Below are positions 26,047 to 35,817 of a DNA stretch of 64,000 nucleotides, piece by piece (within the stretch, counting starts at the first letter, position 1; every line of letters begins with the position of its first letter). The stretch comes from Janthinobacterium sp. Lineage in GTDB: Bacteria; Pseudomonadota; Gammaproteobacteria; Burkholderiales; Burkholderiaceae_D. The stretch spans positions 62,001-126,000 of the forward strand of contig PKWL01000119.1 in the NCBI GenBank assembly GCA_003133225.1, read 5' to 3'. The notes under the pieces are model-generated. The model ran no database searches. It saw nothing but the letters and a program-made list of their open reading frames with translations, and was not told where the DNA came from. Made by a program: the position numbers and the translations under genes.

Positions 26047-28125
26047 ATGGGAAAAAACATGAACCCTTTGCTAGATTTCTCGGGTTTGCCGCGCTTTGAC
26101 GCGATCAAGCCAGAGCATGTCACCATCGCCATCGATGTTCTGCTGGAAAAAAGCCGCGCCGTGGTGGCGCAACTGGAAGCGCCCATGGCGCACGTGTGCT
26201 GGGATAATTTTGTCGCCCCGCTGGAGGACACGGGCGAATTGCTGGGCCGGGCATGGGGCGTCGTCAGCCATTTGAACGGCGTCGTCGATACGCCCGAATT
26301 GCGCGCCGCGTACAACGAAAATCAGCCGAAAATTACGGAATTCTGGACCGCCCTGGCGCAAAACGAAGCCTTGTTCGCCAAATATAAGTCGCTAAGAGCG
26401 AGCCCGGCGTTTGCGCAGCTGACGCCGGCGCGGCGCCGCATCATCGACAACGCCATCCGCGATTTCCGCTTGGGCGGGGCGGACCTGGGGGCCGACAAAA
26501 AAACGCGCTTTGCCCAAATCCAAGAGCAGCAGGCCGCCGTATCGACCCGTTTTTCGGAAAACGTGCTCGACGCCACCAATGACTATAAGCTGCTGGTGGA
26601 GGACGAAACCGACCTGGCCGGTTTGCCGGGCGACGTGCTGCGGGCGGCCCGCGCCGCCGCTGAAAAGGAGGGCAAGAGCGGCCATCAATTCACCCTGCAC
26701 TTCCCATCCTATTACCCGCTGCTGCAATTTGCCGACCAACGTCGCCTGCGTGAAACGGTTTACCGCGCCAACGCCACCAGGGCATCCGAACTGGGCACGG
26801 ATTTCACTCAGACCGAACAATGGGATAACAGCCAAAACATCGTCACGCTGCTCAGTTTGCGCAGTGAAGAAGCGCGCCTACTCAATTACAAAAACTTCGC
26901 CCAGGTGTCCTTGGTGCCAAAAATGGCGCACAGCCCGGAGCAGGTGATCGGCTTCCTGGAGGACTTGGCGCGGCGCGCAAGAGCGTATGGGGAAAAAGAC
27001 TTGGCCCAGCTGCGCGCTTTTGCCAAGGACGAACTGGGCATTGGTAGCCTGGAAGCGTGGGATGTGGCCTACGCGTCGGAAAAACTGCGCCAACAGCGCT
27101 ATGCCTTCTCCGAGCAAGAAGTCAAACAATATTTCCCGGAACCGAAGGTGATCGACGGTCTGTTCCGTCTGGCGCAAACCCTGTTCTCGGTCTCCATCGT
27201 GGCCGACCAGGCCAGCAGCTGGCATCAAGATGTGCGCTTTTTCCGGATCGAAAAAGAGGGCCAGCTAATTGGCCAGTTCTATCTCGACTTGTATGCCAGG
27301 AGCGGCAAACGGGGCGGCGCCTGGATGGACGACGCGCGCGGCCGGCGGCGCCTGCCGGGCGGCACAGTGCAAACCCCGCTCGCCTATCTCACGTGCAACT
27401 TCACGGAACCGCCCGTCATTGCCGGCCTGCGCCAAACTTGCCTCCTCACGCACGACGAAGTCATTACCCTGTTTCACGAGTTTGGCCATGGCCTGCACCA
27501 CATGCTAACGCGGGTCGACGAAATCGGCGTGTCCGGCATCGCGGGCGTCGAGTGGGATGCCGTCGAGCTGCCATCGCAATTCATGGAGAACTTTTGCTGG
27601 GAATGGGACGTACTGCAACAGATGACGGCCCATGCGGACACGGGCTTGCCCTTGCCGCGCGCCTTGTATGAAAAAATGCTGGCCGCAAAAAATTTCCAGT
27701 CGGGGCTGCAAACCTTGCGCCAAGTTGAACTTGCCCTAGTCGACATGCATCTGCATTATGACTATGAGGCCGGCGGCGCGAAAAGCGTTCAGCAATTGAT
27801 CGATGAAGTGCGCCAACAATTTTCCGTCATGGTGGCCCCGCCATTCAACCGTTTCCAGAACGCCTTCAGCCATATTTTTGCCGGCGGGTATGGTGCAGGG
27901 TATTATAGTTACAAATGGGCCGAAGTCCTGTCGGCCGACGCCTACAGCGCTTTTGAGGAGGCGGGCGCGGCCGGCGGCAGTGTCGTCTCCGCGGCGACGG
28001 GCCAACGCTTCTTGGAAGAAATTTTGGCCGCCGGCGGCGCGCGCCCTGCCTTGGAATCGTTCAAGGCGTTCCGCGGCCGCGAACCGAATATCGACGCTCT
28101 GCTGCGCCACAGCGGAATGGCTTGA
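26047..28125 (+). CDS. prlC: M3-family oligopeptidase A
   Basis: A 692-residue zinc metallopeptidase of the thimet oligopeptidase family (OpdA/PrlC type). The active site HEFGHGLHH is near residues 477-485, with the third zinc ligand in VEWDAVELPSQFMENF about 25 residues later and the family C-terminus GAGYYSYKWAEVLSADAYSAFEE. It degrades short cytoplasmic peptides, including signal-peptide remnants. There is no signal sequence. ATG 26047 directly follows the folD stop; ATG 26059 is a possible alternative with an A/G-rich leader. Confidence 0.95.
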   Translation: MGKNMNPLLDFSGLPRFDAIKPEHVTIAIDVLLEKSRAVVAQLEAPMAHVCWDNFVAPLEDTGELLGRAWGVVSHLNGVVDTPELRAAYNENQPKITEFWTALAQNEALFAKYKSLRASPAFAQLTPARRRIIDNAIRDFRLGGADLGADKKTRFAQIQEQQAAVSTRFSENVLDATNDYKLLVEDETDLAGLPGDVLRAARAAAEKEGKSGHQFTLHFPSYYPLLQFADQRRLRETVYRANATRASELGTDFTQTEQWDNSQNIVTLLSLRSEEARLLNYKNFAQVSLVPKMAHSPEQVIGFLEDLARRARAYGEKDLAQLRAFAKDELGIGSLEAWDVAYASEKLRQQRYAFSEQEVKQYFPEPKVIDGLFRLAQTLFSVSIVADQASSWHQDVRFFRIEKEGQLIGQFYLDLYARSGKRGGAWMDDARGRRRLPGGTVQTPLAYLTCNFTEPPVIAGLRQTCLLTHDEVITLFHEFGHGLHHMLTRVDEIGVSGIAGVEWDAVELPSQFMENFCWEWDVLQQMTAHADTGLPLPRALYEKMLAAKNFQSGLQTLRQVELALVDMHLHYDYEAGGAKSVQQLIDEVRQQFSVMVAPPFNRFQNAFSHIFAGGYGAGYYSYKWAEVLSADAYSAFEEAGAAGGSVVSAATGQRFLEEILAAGGARPALESFKAFRGREPNIDALLRHSGMA

Positions 28126-28155
28126 TCGAAAAATCGTGCACCAAGGGAGAGCGAA

Positions 28156-28779
28156 ATGAAAGGTTTGTTGGCCTATACCGGCCTGGTGCTGGTGCTGGGC
28201 GCCGGCGCTGCCGGTGCCCAGATCTACAAGTGGGTCGATGCAAAAGGGGTGACCCATTACAGCGACGTGGCACCGCCGCCGTCGGCCGGCAAGGTGCAGC
28301 TCAAGTCGTTCGCGAGCGCCGCCGCCGCGCCCGAACTGCCGCGCGAACTGGCCGAGGCCGTGAAAAACTATCCGGTCACGCTGTATACGAGCGCCCAGTG
28401 CGAAGCTTGCGACCTGGGGCGCGCCATGTTGCAAGAGCGCGGCGTACCTTATGCCGAAAAAACCGTCAGCAGCGCGGCCGACCATGCGGCTTTAAAACTG
28501 GCTGGCAGCGTCGGCCAGTTGCCTCTGCTCGTCGTCGGCAGCCGCAAAAACATCGGTTTCGAGGCGGGGGCCTGGGCCACGTCGCTGAGCGCAGCGGCCT
28601 ATCCGGCGCAGCCCTCGACGCCGCCCGGCTATCGCTTTGCGCCAGCGGTGCCGGCGGCCGGCGCCGCGGCGCCGCCTCAAATCGACGCCGCCACGGCGGC
28701 GCGCGAGGCAGCCCAAGCGGCAGCGGCGCGCAGCATAAAGCTGCCTGCGGTTAACGCCCCGCCTGATTTTAGGTTCTAG
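28156..28779 (+). CDS. Secreted DUF4124/glutaredoxin-like protein
   Basis: A 207-residue exported protein. A signal peptide (MKGLLAYTGLVLVLGAGAAGA) is followed by a DUF4124 segment (QIYKWVDAKGVTHYSDVAPP) and then a glutaredoxin-like domain from about residue 75: VTLYTSAQCEACDLGRAMLQERG contains a CxxC pair (CEAC), and GSVGQLPLLVVG supplies the cis-Pro loop. The C-terminal 60 residues are Ala/Pro-rich. The pairing suggests a periplasmic thiol-redox protein, possibly acting in disulfide exchange. GGGAG lies 7 bp before ATG. It sits 30 bp behind the oligopeptidase gene. Confidence 0.85.
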   Translation: MKGLLAYTGLVLVLGAGAAGAQIYKWVDAKGVTHYSDVAPPPSAGKVQLKSFASAAAAPELPRELAEAVKNYPVTLYTSAQCEACDLGRAMLQERGVPYAEKTVSSAADHAALKLAGSVGQLPLLVVGSRKNIGFEAGAWATSLSAAAYPAQPSTPPGYRFAPAVPAAGAAAPPQIDAATAAREAAQAAAARSIKLPAVNAPPDFRF

Positions 28780-28838
28780 GATGGGCGTGGAGCGGTTAAA
28801 ATCACGGACAACGTCCCCTTTGGAACCTGCACTCTCCC

Positions 28839-29264
28839 ATGCCCCGTATTGATTTCCACAGCAATGTGCCCGACAAAATCGCCTATGCCTGCCGTCTCGT
28901 GCGCAAAGCCTATCTGGCACGCAATCGGGTCCTCTTGATGACGGAGGACGCGGCGCAACTGGCGCAACTGGACCTGGCGCTGTGGACATTTTCTGCCACA
29001 GATTTTTTGCCCCACGTCACGGCCGGCGCCAGCTTGGCGCCGCAAACGCCCATCGTACTGACCGACGACGATGGCATGAACTTGCCTCATTTCGACGTGC
29101 TGGTGAATCTGTCACACCGTTTTCCCGGCGCGCTCGCGCGTTTTCAAAGAGTCATCGAGATCATCTCGCCCGACCCGGACGACGCCGCCGCCGGCCGCAA
29201 GCGCTATGTCGCTTACCAACAACAAGACTATCAACCGAGCCATTTTGTGGCAGGAAAAATATGA
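28839..29264 (+). CDS. holC: DNA polymerase III chi subunit
   Basis: A 141-residue chi subunit of the clamp-loader complex, which links the replisome to single-strand binding protein. Typical features: MPRIDFHSNVPDKIAYACRL at the N-terminus, LLMTEDAAQLAQLDLALWTF, the DFLPHV motif and PIVLTDDD followed by DVLVNLSHRFP. The last codons overlap the next gene by 4 bp (ATGA), indicating translational coupling. In many betaproteobacteria holC follows pepA; here it follows folD/prlC. Confidence 0.93.
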   Translation: MPRIDFHSNVPDKIAYACRLVRKAYLARNRVLLMTEDAAQLAQLDLALWTFSATDFLPHVTAGASLAPQTPIVLTDDDGMNLPHFDVLVNLSHRFPGALARFQRVIEIISPDPDDAAAGRKRYVAYQQQDYQPSHFVAGKI

Positions 29265-29668
29265 GCCGCCCGTTCGACCCTAACATACCCACGTTGACGG
29301 AAATAGTGCACCCGACAGTACCCCCGACGCCCCGCCCCGACAGTGGCGCCAGCGCCGCAAAAGACGCACCCGAAAATGCCGGGGCCGATCAGGAAGTCTA
29401 TGCACAGCGTCTGGTGCAAGGCATCGTGCAGCAGTTGCAAGGGCGCGTCGACGGCATGCTCGAACACCATCTTAGGGACGCCATGGCCGACGTCGTGCAG
29501 CATGCGCTGACGACCTTGACCAATGACATCCGCGCCGGTTTGCAGCAGGCGATCGAGACCATCGTCTGGCGCGCCGTGGCTGCCGAACTGAGCCAAGCGC
29601 AGCCGCTTTGCTGCCAGCAGTCCCCGACCGAGGCGCCGGGCGACGCCAAGGCCTGCCCGCAGCAGTAA
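29261..29668 (+). CDS. DUF2486-like hypothetical protein
   Basis: A 135-residue protein starting at ATG 29261, overlapping the holC stop by 4 bp. The N-terminus PFDPNIPTLTEIVHP resembles the IPxLTEVV start of DUF2486 proteins, which follow holC in Burkholderiales. A Pro/Ala linker is followed by an amphipathic helical region (EVYAQRLVQGIVQQLQGR... to ETIVWRAVAAEL). No signal or membrane helix. A longer reading of this frame from inside holC is an artefact. Function unknown; location suggests a replication-associated or merely co-expressed role. Confidence 0.75.
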   Translation: MSRPFDPNIPTLTEIVHPTVPPTPRPDSGASAAKDAPENAGADQEVYAQRLVQGIVQQLQGRVDGMLEHHLRDAMADVVQHALTTLTNDIRAGLQQAIETIVWRAVAAELSQAQPLCCQQSPTEAPGDAKACPQQ

Positions 29669-29726
29669 ATCCGTTCAATTTTTTTGCTGCGGCAAGCCGC
29701 AGCACTCACACCGTAGGAGAATGTAT

Positions 29727-30866
29727 ATGTTATCAAGGATCAAGTTCCTTCCGCTTGCCATCGCCCTCGCCTTGGCCGGCAACGCTGCTGCGCAGGAGGT
29801 GGTGATCGGTCACGTCGGCGCGATTTCCGGCGCCGGCGCCCATCTGGGCAAAGACAATGAAAATGGCGCCAAGATGGCGATCGACGACTTGAACGCGAAA
29901 GGGTTCAAGATCAACGGCAAAGTCGTCAAGTTCGTCCTGCTGACGGAAGATGATGGCGCCGATCCGAAACAGGGCACGACCGTGGCCCAAAAGCTGGTCG
30001 ATGCCAAAGTCAATGGCGTGATCGGCCACATGAACTCGGGCACCACGGTGCCCGCCTCGAAAATTTATTTTGACGCCGGCATCCCCCAGATTTCTCCATC
30101 GGCAACGACACCCCAATACACGAAGCAGAAATTCAATACCGCATTTCGCGTGGTGGCCAACGACGACAAGCTGGGCGGCACACTGGGCCGTTACGCCATT
30201 GAAAAGATGCAAGTGAAGAGAATCGCCGTCATCGATGATCGCACGGCCTACGGCCAAGGCGTCGCTGACGAGTTCATCAAGGGGGTCAAGTCCAAAATGC
30301 CTGGCATCCACATCGTCGGAAGGGAATTTACCAACGCCAATGCGACCGACTTTAATGCCATTTTGACCTCAATTAAGGCCAAGGACCCGGATCTCATTTT
30401 CTTCGGCGGCATGGACTCGGTGGCAGGCCCCATGCTGCGCCAAATGAAGTCGCTCGGCATCAAGGCCAAGTTCATGGGCGGCGACGGCATCTGTACGGAA
30501 GCTTTGGCACGACTGGCCGGTGACGGCCTCGCCGATGGCATGCTTACGTGCGCCGAAGCGGGCGGCGTCATGAGTGGCCAGGAAAAAGCGATGGACAACT
30601 TTGTCGTTCGTTACGATAAGAAATACAAGGTCGAAGTGCAGATGTACGCTCCTTACGCCTACGATGCCGTGATGACGATGGCGACCGCGATGCAAAACGC
30701 GAAATCGGCTGAGCCCGCCAAGTATTTGCCGGAACTGGCAAAAGTGCACTACATGGGCATCACGGGCCCGATCTCGTTCGATCGTTACGGCGACATCAAG
30801 GATGGCGCCTTGACCCTGTTTACCTACAAAGGCGGCAAGAAGACGAGAATTGCCGTGGTCAAGTAA
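29727..30866 (+). CDS. Branched-chain amino acid ABC transporter binding protein (LivK-like)
   Basis: A 379-residue periplasmic ligand-binding protein. The signal peptide MLSRIKFLPLAIALALAGNAAAQ is followed by the Leu/Ile/Val-binding fold: VVIGHVGAISGAGAHLGKDNENGA, VIGHMNSGTTVPAS, IAVIDDRTAYGQGVADEF and APYAYDAVMTM. ATG 29727 is preferred because AGGAGA sits 6 bp upstream; ATG 29721 would leave no spacing. No livHMGF permease genes are nearby, so it is an orphan receptor whose permease is elsewhere. The ligand may be an amino acid or another small carboxylate. Confidence 0.93.
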   Translation: MLSRIKFLPLAIALALAGNAAAQEVVIGHVGAISGAGAHLGKDNENGAKMAIDDLNAKGFKINGKVVKFVLLTEDDGADPKQGTTVAQKLVDAKVNGVIGHMNSGTTVPASKIYFDAGIPQISPSATTPQYTKQKFNTAFRVVANDDKLGGTLGRYAIEKMQVKRIAVIDDRTAYGQGVADEFIKGVKSKMPGIHIVGREFTNANATDFNAILTSIKAKDPDLIFFGGMDSVAGPMLRQMKSLGIKAKFMGGDGICTEALARLAGDGLADGMLTCAEAGGVMSGQEKAMDNFVVRYDKKYKVEVQMYAPYAYDAVMTMATAMQNAKSAEPAKYLPELAKVHYMGITGPISFDRYGDIKDGALTLFTYKGGKKTRIAVVK

Positions 30867-30958
30867 ATTGTTTTAGGGGCCCGCCGGCGGGGAGCCATCG
30901 CACCTCGCCGCAGGCAAAGGGTCAAGGTCAGCGCCAGCGGCGGTGCCTGGAATGAAGA

Positions 30959-31270
30959 CTATTTCTGCGACAAAACCCATTTCACCAGCGTGCGCGCTTC
31001 CGCCTCGCTCACTTGCGGGTTGGCCGGCATGGGAACGGAACCCCATGCGCCAGCGCCGCCCTTCATCACCTTCACGGTCAGTTTGTCCTCCGCGCCTTTT
31101 TGGCCGGCATATTTCGCTGCCACATCCTTGTACGCGGGACCGACCAACTTGCTGCCGATCGCGTGGCAAGACATGCAATTTTTTGCTCTTGCCAAATCAG
31201 CGTTCGCGAGCGCCGTGTGCGAAATAATGGCAAACGCCATCATCATGCCGACCAAGCTCGACCGTTTCAT
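30959..31270 (-). CDS. Class I cytochrome c (c551-like)
   Basis: A 103-residue precursor. The signal peptide MKRSSLVGMMMAFAIISHTALA is followed by one haem site, CMSCH, near residue 32. The distal Met ligand is in SVPMPANPQVSE and the C-terminal helix is EAEARTLVKWVLSQK. ATG 31270 is chosen with GGAG 6 bp upstream; six codons upstream in the frame are not needed. It is a soluble periplasmic electron carrier, probably donating to a terminal oxidase or peroxidase. It is convergent with the binding-protein gene. Confidence 0.93.
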   Translation of the reverse strand: MKRSSLVGMMMAFAIISHTALANADLARAKNCMSCHAIGSKLVGPAYKDVAAKYAGQKGAEDKLTVKVMKGGAGAWGSVPMPANPQVSEAEARTLVKWVLSQK

Positions 31271-31402
31271 CGTCATCTCCAAATCCACTCCTTGTGTTGT
31301 GGCCCAGCCGCCTAAGGCGACGCGGGATGGGCGCGTCTTTAAATATTACTCCATGACACAGCGGTTTCTTTGTAAGATGGTGCGATAACCGGAGCCGTAG
31401 CC

Positions 31403-31627
31403 ATGCCACTCATCATTATTATCGCCCTGCTGTGCATCTTGCGCTATGAAAAATTCTGGCGCTTTGCCGATCTGCCGTGGTGGTGGATCGTCGCCCTCAT
31501 GATAGGCGCGTTCATCTGGTTCGAATTCATCGAAGGCATGCTCGGCCTTGACAAGCGCAAAGCGCACAACGAAGACGAGAAGCGGCGCCGGGCCCGCGTC
31601 AAACAAACTTTCAATAAACGCAAGTAA
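31403..31627 (+). CDS. Small Trp-rich membrane protein (TIGR04438-like)
   Basis: A 74-residue protein with one or two short membrane segments (PLIIIIALLCIL and LPWWWIVALMIGAFIWFEF) followed by a highly charged tail (KRKAHNEDEKRRRARVKQ). The WWW motif and overall form match the TIGR04438 Trp-rich mini-proteins common in Burkholderiales. GGAG lies 8 bp before ATG. Function unknown. Confidence 0.8.
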   Translation: MPLIIIIALLCILRYEKFWRFADLPWWWIVALMIGAFIWFEFIEGMLGLDKRKAHNEDEKRRRARVKQTFNKRK

Positions 31628-31678
31628 GCTTAAGTGAGCTTCATCGGCCCGCTGCCGGCAACAAGGGCGAGCCGGCCC

Positions 31679-33364
31679 TTAACCGGTCACCGCCCCTTTA
31701 CTGGCGCAAGAGGTCAAGGTGGCGAACTTCGCCAAGACGCCGCGCGTATAGCGCGCCGGTGGCGGGCTCCAGTGGGCGCGGCGGCGCGCGATCTCCGCAT
31801 CGGGCACGTTGAGCTGAATGAGTAGCTGGTGCGCATCGATCGTGACGGAATCGCCTTCTTCCACCAGCGCGATGAGGCCGCCAACGAAGGCTTCCGGCGC
31901 CACATGCCCGACCACCATGCCCCAGGTGCCTCCGGAAAAACGACCGTCCGTGATCAATCCCACGGATTCGCCCAGGCCCTTGCCGATCAAGGCCGAAGTC
32001 GGCGCCAGCATTTCCGGCATGCCCGGGCCCCCTTGCGGGCCCAGGTAACGCATCACTAGCACGTCGCCCGGCAAGATTTGGTCGGCCAGGATCGCATCCA
32101 AGGCCGTGTATTCGTCGTTGAACACGCGCGCCGGACCCGTGATGACGGGGTTCTTCAGACCCGTGATCTTGGCCACGCACCCTTCGGGTGACAAATTGCC
32201 CTTTAAAATCGCCAGATGGCCTTGTTTGTAGAGGGCCTGGCCCAAGGTGCGGATCACGTCTTGACCGGCGTTTGGCACCGACGGCACTTGCGCCAGCTCT
32301 TCGGCCAAGGTGCGCCCCGTGATGGTGAGGCAGTCGCCGTGCATCAGCCCGGCATCAAGCAACAGCTTCATCACTTGCGGGATGGCGCCGGCCCGGTGCA
32401 GGTCGGTCGCCACGTATTGGCCAGACGGCTTCAAGTTGCAAATAACGGGCGTGCGCTGGCGCACGCGTTCGAAATCGTCTAAGGTCCACTCCACTTCGGC
32501 GGCGTGGGCGATGGCCAGATAATGCAGCACGGCGTTAGTCGAGCCGCCCGTCGCCATGATCAAAGTGACGGCATTCTCGATCGAGTCGCGGGTGATGATA
32601 TCGCGCGGTTTCAAATCCCGTTTGACGGCCTCGACCAGAACGCGGGCCGACTCGGCCGCCGAGCCCACCTTTTCGTCGTCCGGATTGGCCATGGTCGACG
32701 AATACATGAGGGCCATGCCCAGCGCTTCGAACGAGGACGACATGGTGTTGGCCGTATACATGCCGCCGCAGGAGCCCGACGACGGGCACGCATTGCGTTC
32801 GATGCCGTCAAAATCCTCCTGCGACATGCGGCCGGCGGAAAATTCGCCGACCGCCTCGAAGGCCGACACGATGGTCAGGTCCTTGCCCTTCCAGCGGCCG
32901 GGCTTGATGGTGCCGCCATAGACGTAGATCCCCGGCACATTCGTGCGCGCCAGCGCGATCATGCCGCCCGGCATGTTCTTGTCGCAGCCTCCGATCACGA
33001 CGATGCCATCCATCCATTGGCCGTTGACGGCCGTTTCGATGCAGTCAGCGATCACTTCGCGCGAAATGAGCGAATATTTCATGCCTTCCGTGCCCATAGA
33101 CATGCCGTCGGAAATGGTGGGCGTGCCAAACACTTGCGGGTTACTGCCGGCGTCCTTGAGGGTTGCGATGATAACGTCGGCCAGCTTTTGCAGCCCGGAA
33201 TTGCAGGGCGTGATAGTCGAATGGCCGTTGGCCACGCCGATCATCGGCTTGCTGAAGTCTTCCGTCTGGTAGCCCATGGCGTAATACATGGAACGGTTCG
33301 GACTGCGGGCGACGCCCTCGGTGATGTTTTTCGAACGGCGGTTGTAGCGCGGCAGGTCGGCCAT
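31679..33364 (-). CDS. ilvD: Dihydroxy-acid dehydratase
   Basis: A 561-residue enzyme of isoleucine/valine synthesis that dehydrates 2,3-dihydroxy acids. The cluster ligands C54 (TITPCNSG), C127 ([10 protein letters not shown]) and C199 ([16 protein letters not shown]) are present, the pattern of the [2Fe-2S] subgroup. The C-terminal [19 protein letters not shown] is the other signature. A Shine-Dalgarno AGGAG lies 6 bp upstream of ATG 33364. A divergently placed LysR gene next door, now a pseudogene, may once have been a regulator; lgt follows it. Confidence 0.97.
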   Translation of the reverse strand: MADLPRYNRRSKNITEGVARSPNRSMYYAMGYQTEDFSKPMIGVANGHSTITPCNSGLQKLADVIIATLKDAGSNPQVFGTPTISDGMSMGTEGMKYSLISREVIADCIETAVNGQWMDGIVVIGGCDKNMPGGMIALARTNVPGIYVYGGTIKPGRWKGKDLTIVSAFEAVGEFSAGRMSQEDFDGIERNACPSSGSCGGMYTANTMSSSFEALGMALMYSSTMANPDDEKVGSAAESARVLVEAVKRDLKPRDIITRDSIENAVTLIMATGGSTNAVLHYLAIAHAAEVEWTLDDFERVRQRTPVICNLKPSGQYVATDLHRAGAIPQVMKLLLDAGLMHGDCLTITGRTLAEELAQVPSVPNAGQDVIRTLGQALYKQGHLAILKGNLSPEGCVAKITGLKNPVITGPARVFNDEYTALDAILADQILPGDVLVMRYLGPQGGPGMPEMLAPTSALIGKGLGESVGLITDGRFSGGTWGMVVGHVAPEAFVGGLIALVEEGDSVTIDAHQLLIQLNVPDAEIARRRAHWSPPPARYTRGVLAKFATLTSCASKGAVTG

Positions 33365-33474
33365 GGCGAGCTCCTTTGAAATATAGAGCTAGATTGCCTT
33401 GCGCGGGGGTGCCTGTCAAATAGAGTGGCGAAAGATATCGCCGCCCACAACACTTAACGACAAACGCCCTATCG

Positions 33475-33993
33475 ATAAACCTTGAACTGCGCCACCTGCG
33501 GTATTTCGTCATGGTGGCCGAAGAGCTGCATTTCGGCAAGGCCGCGCGCCGCCTTCACATGCCGCAGCCGCCCCTGTCGCAAACCATCCGCGCTGGAAGA
33601 GTTGCTGGGCGTCCCCTTGTTCCTCGCAGCCGGCGCGGCGTCAGCTTGACCGCGGCCGGCGCCGCTGCCGCCCATACCGCTGATTATTTTTCCGCGCACC
33701 ACCGCGCCCGTCCTGCACGACGCCATCCTGGCCGTCTATCGCGCCGCCGGCAGGCACCCGAGATCGGCCAGGAAGCGATCCAGATGCAAACCATCGTCGG
33801 CCTCGTGTCGGCGGGCATGGGAATCGCCCTTGTGCCACAATCGGTTTCAAATTTGCGGCGTCCCGGCGTAGAATACCGGGCGCTAGCCGAGCCCGTGCCC
33901 TTGGTCGAAACCGGCCTGGCCTGGTGCCGCGACAATGCGTCGCCGGTGCTGGCGGGCTTTTTAGACATATTACGAAGGAACCTGTCATGCTGA
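33475..33993 (+). pseudogene. LysR-family regulator, decayed
   Basis: The N-terminal HTH reads [20 protein letters not shown]...[16 protein letters not shown], typical of LysR. The expected ATG is ATA (33475-33477). After QTIR a small deletion shifts frame: the expected [10 protein letters not shown] appears in another frame, then [10 protein letters not shown] returns. Roughly 100 residues of the co-inducer domain are missing before the recognisable C-terminus [24 protein letters not shown]...GFLDILRR. With a lost start, frameshifts and a large deletion it is inactive. It lies between ilvD (divergent) and lgt, and its last codons overlap the start of lgt. Confidence 0.85.
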
Positions 33994-34805
33994 TTCATCC
34001 GATGCCCAACCCCGTCGCCTTTGCAATCGGCCCCATCCAAGTGCATTGGTACGGCCTCATGTATGTGCTCGCGTTCGCCCTATTCATCATGCTGGGCCGG
34101 GTGCGCATCCGGCAGCCCCACATCGCCGCGCTCGGCTGGAAAAAAGAAGACATCGACGACATGTTATTTTACGGCATGCTGGGAGTCGTGATTGGCGGGC
34201 GCCTGGGTGAAGTGCTGTTTTACCGCCCCGCCTTCTTCCTGGCCCATCCGCTGGAAATCTTCGCCGTCTGGCACGGCGGCATGTCCTTCCACGGCGGCTT
34301 TCTGGGTGTGATGCTGGCCATGGCGCTATGGGCGCGCAAGGCCGGGCGCAATTTGTTCGATGTCTACGACTTCATCGCGCCCCTGGTGCCGCTCGGCTAC
34401 GCGGCCGGTCGCATCGGCAACTTCATCAATGCCGAACTGCCCGGCCGCGTGGCCGACCCGAGCCTGCCGTGGGCCATGATCTGGCCCAATGTCGACCAGC
34501 TGCCGCGCCACCCTTCGCCGATCTACCAAGCCTTAGTCGACGGCGGTCTCGTCTTCCTTATCCTGTGGTGGTATGCGCGCAAGGCGCGCCCGCGGCTGGC
34601 GGTAGGCGCGATGTTTACCCTGCTCTACGGTTGCGCGCGCATTTTCACCGAGTATTTCCGCGTGCCCGATTGGGAAGTGACGGTCGCTGGCATCCCCATT
34701 ACCTCGGGCCAGATGCTGTCCTTGCCGATGGTCGCAGGCGCTCTCGTCATGCTGCTGTGGGCCTATAAGCACAATGCCAGCGGCAGCGCCCCGGCGCCGG
34801 TCTGA
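33987..34805 (+). CDS. lgt: Prolipoprotein diacylglyceryl transferase
   Basis: A 272-residue, seven-helix inner-membrane enzyme that attaches diacylglycerol to lipobox cysteines. Motifs: [10 protein letters not shown] at the N-terminus, [12 protein letters not shown] (signature) and [14 protein letters not shown] with the catalytic Arg. ATG 33987 is chosen with AAGGA about 8 bp upstream; an in-frame ATG at 33924 lies inside the LysR remnant. Essential in most Gram-negative bacteria, so its intactness next to two pseudogenes fits purifying selection. Confidence 0.96.
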   Translation: MLIHPMPNPVAFAIGPIQVHWYGLMYVLAFALFIMLGRVRIRQPHIAALGWKKEDIDDMLFYGMLGVVIGGRLGEVLFYRPAFFLAHPLEIFAVWHGGMSFHGGFLGVMLAMALWARKAGRNLFDVYDFIAPLVPLGYAAGRIGNFINAELPGRVADPSLPWAMIWPNVDQLPRHPSPIYQALVDGGLVFLILWWYARKARPRLAVGAMFTLLYGCARIFTEYFRVPDWEVTVAGIPITSGQMLSLPMVAGALVMLLWAYKHNASGSAPAPV

Positions 34806-34904
34806 GCGGCGCCGACTCATGGACACCAGGGAGAGCGCGGAGCATGCGCGGCCAGGCTGGAATGGCGCCCCGTCGGCGGGCGCAGCCCCGCGCGGCAGTT
34901 CGTG

Positions 34905-35205
34905 GGAGGCCGTCCACAGCATATAAGCGGACGGACAATACAAAGTCATGGCGCAAATTGATTTCAGGGTCCGCAGCAGCATGGCGCCGCGAGCAGCAAC
35001 AGGGCCGGCAGATATATGCAGCCGAGCGTATACGGCGGCAAGCCGCGCGCGCCCCATCCGAAATACATGCTGGGCAAGGTGGCGCCCAGGGCGACGGGAA
35101 AGCCGGGCGCGGCGTTGCCACCGCATTGAGAATCTTCCCCCGGCACCACGTCATGAAGGGCACCGAGATGATGCCCCCGCCGGCCCCGACCAGGCCAGCT
35201 AACAG
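34905..35205 (-). pseudogene. TauE/SafE-type permease, decayed
   Basis: Minus-strand fragments in three frames add up to a sulfite-exporter-like permease: LLAGLVGAGGGIISVPFMTWC (35205 onward), then FPVALGATLPSMYFGWGARG and LPPYTLGCIYLPALLLLAA in another frame, and the C-terminal end LKSICAMTLYCPSAYMLWTAS near 34965-34905 in a third. Only about 300 bp remain of a gene normally ~750 bp. Several frameshifts and deletions make it inactive. Confidence 0.75.
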
Positions 35206-35228
35206 ATGATGGGCACGCCTCCGCTCCG

Positions 35229-35717
35229 TCAAGGCGAGTTTTGGGGCGCGCCCAAGGCAGGAGTTAAGCGGGCCAGGATGGCCTGCCACTGGCGCCCCGT
35301 CACCGGCGTGATCGACAATCGGTTGCCTCTCTTTAGCAATGCCATGTCGCCCAGTTCCGGCAGCGCGCGCAAGGCGCTAAGCGCCAGCGGCCGCGTCTTG
35401 CTGATGGCGCGCACGTCGACGCAGACCCAGCGCGGCTGTTCGGGCGTCGCCTTGGCGTCGAAATACTTGCCGCCGGCGTCGAACTGGGTCGCGTCCGGAT
35501 AAGGCGTGCTGGCCACTTCGGCCAGCCCGACGATGCCCGGCTCGGCGCAGCTGGAATGATAGAACAGGACGCCATCGCCCACCTGCATGACGTCGCGCAT
35601 GAAATTGCGGGCCTGATAATTGCGCACGCCGAACCAGGGCACGGTGCGGGCGGGGGTCGCCAACACGTCGTCGATGCTCACTTCGTTCGGTTCCGACTTC
35701 ATCAGCCAATAGTGCAT
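35229..35717 (-). CDS. EVE-domain protein
   Basis: A 162-residue single-domain protein of the EVE/PUA-like fold. The start MHYWLMKSEPNEVSIDDV, WFGVRNYQARNFMR, DGVLFYHSS and the later GKYFDAKAT are family signatures. EVE domains bind modified bases in nucleic acids. ATG 35717 is chosen because GGAG lies 6 bp upstream; the frame extends 36 codons farther but into the 6S region. It lies directly downstream of the 6S RNA gene, a common arrangement in betaproteobacteria. Confidence 0.92.
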   Translation of the reverse strand: MHYWLMKSEPNEVSIDDVLATPARTVPWFGVRNYQARNFMRDVMQVGDGVLFYHSSCAEPGIVGLAEVASTPYPDATQFDAGGKYFDAKATPEQPRWVCVDVRAISKTRPLALSALRALPELGDMALLKRGNRLSITPVTGRQWQAILARLTPALGAPQNSP

Positions 35718-35817
35718 CGCTCGCTCCAAAATACCAGGCTCAGGGTGCGCGCAAAGGGAGCGCCCACAAAAAAACGGCTGCGCATGGTATGCGACAACCG
35801 CTGTCGGAAAAGAAAAA

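Noticed and set aside
28982..29668. A 228-residue frame covering the DUF2486-like gene
   Set aside because: Its first ~90 codons lie within holC; the real start is the ATG overlapping the holC stop.
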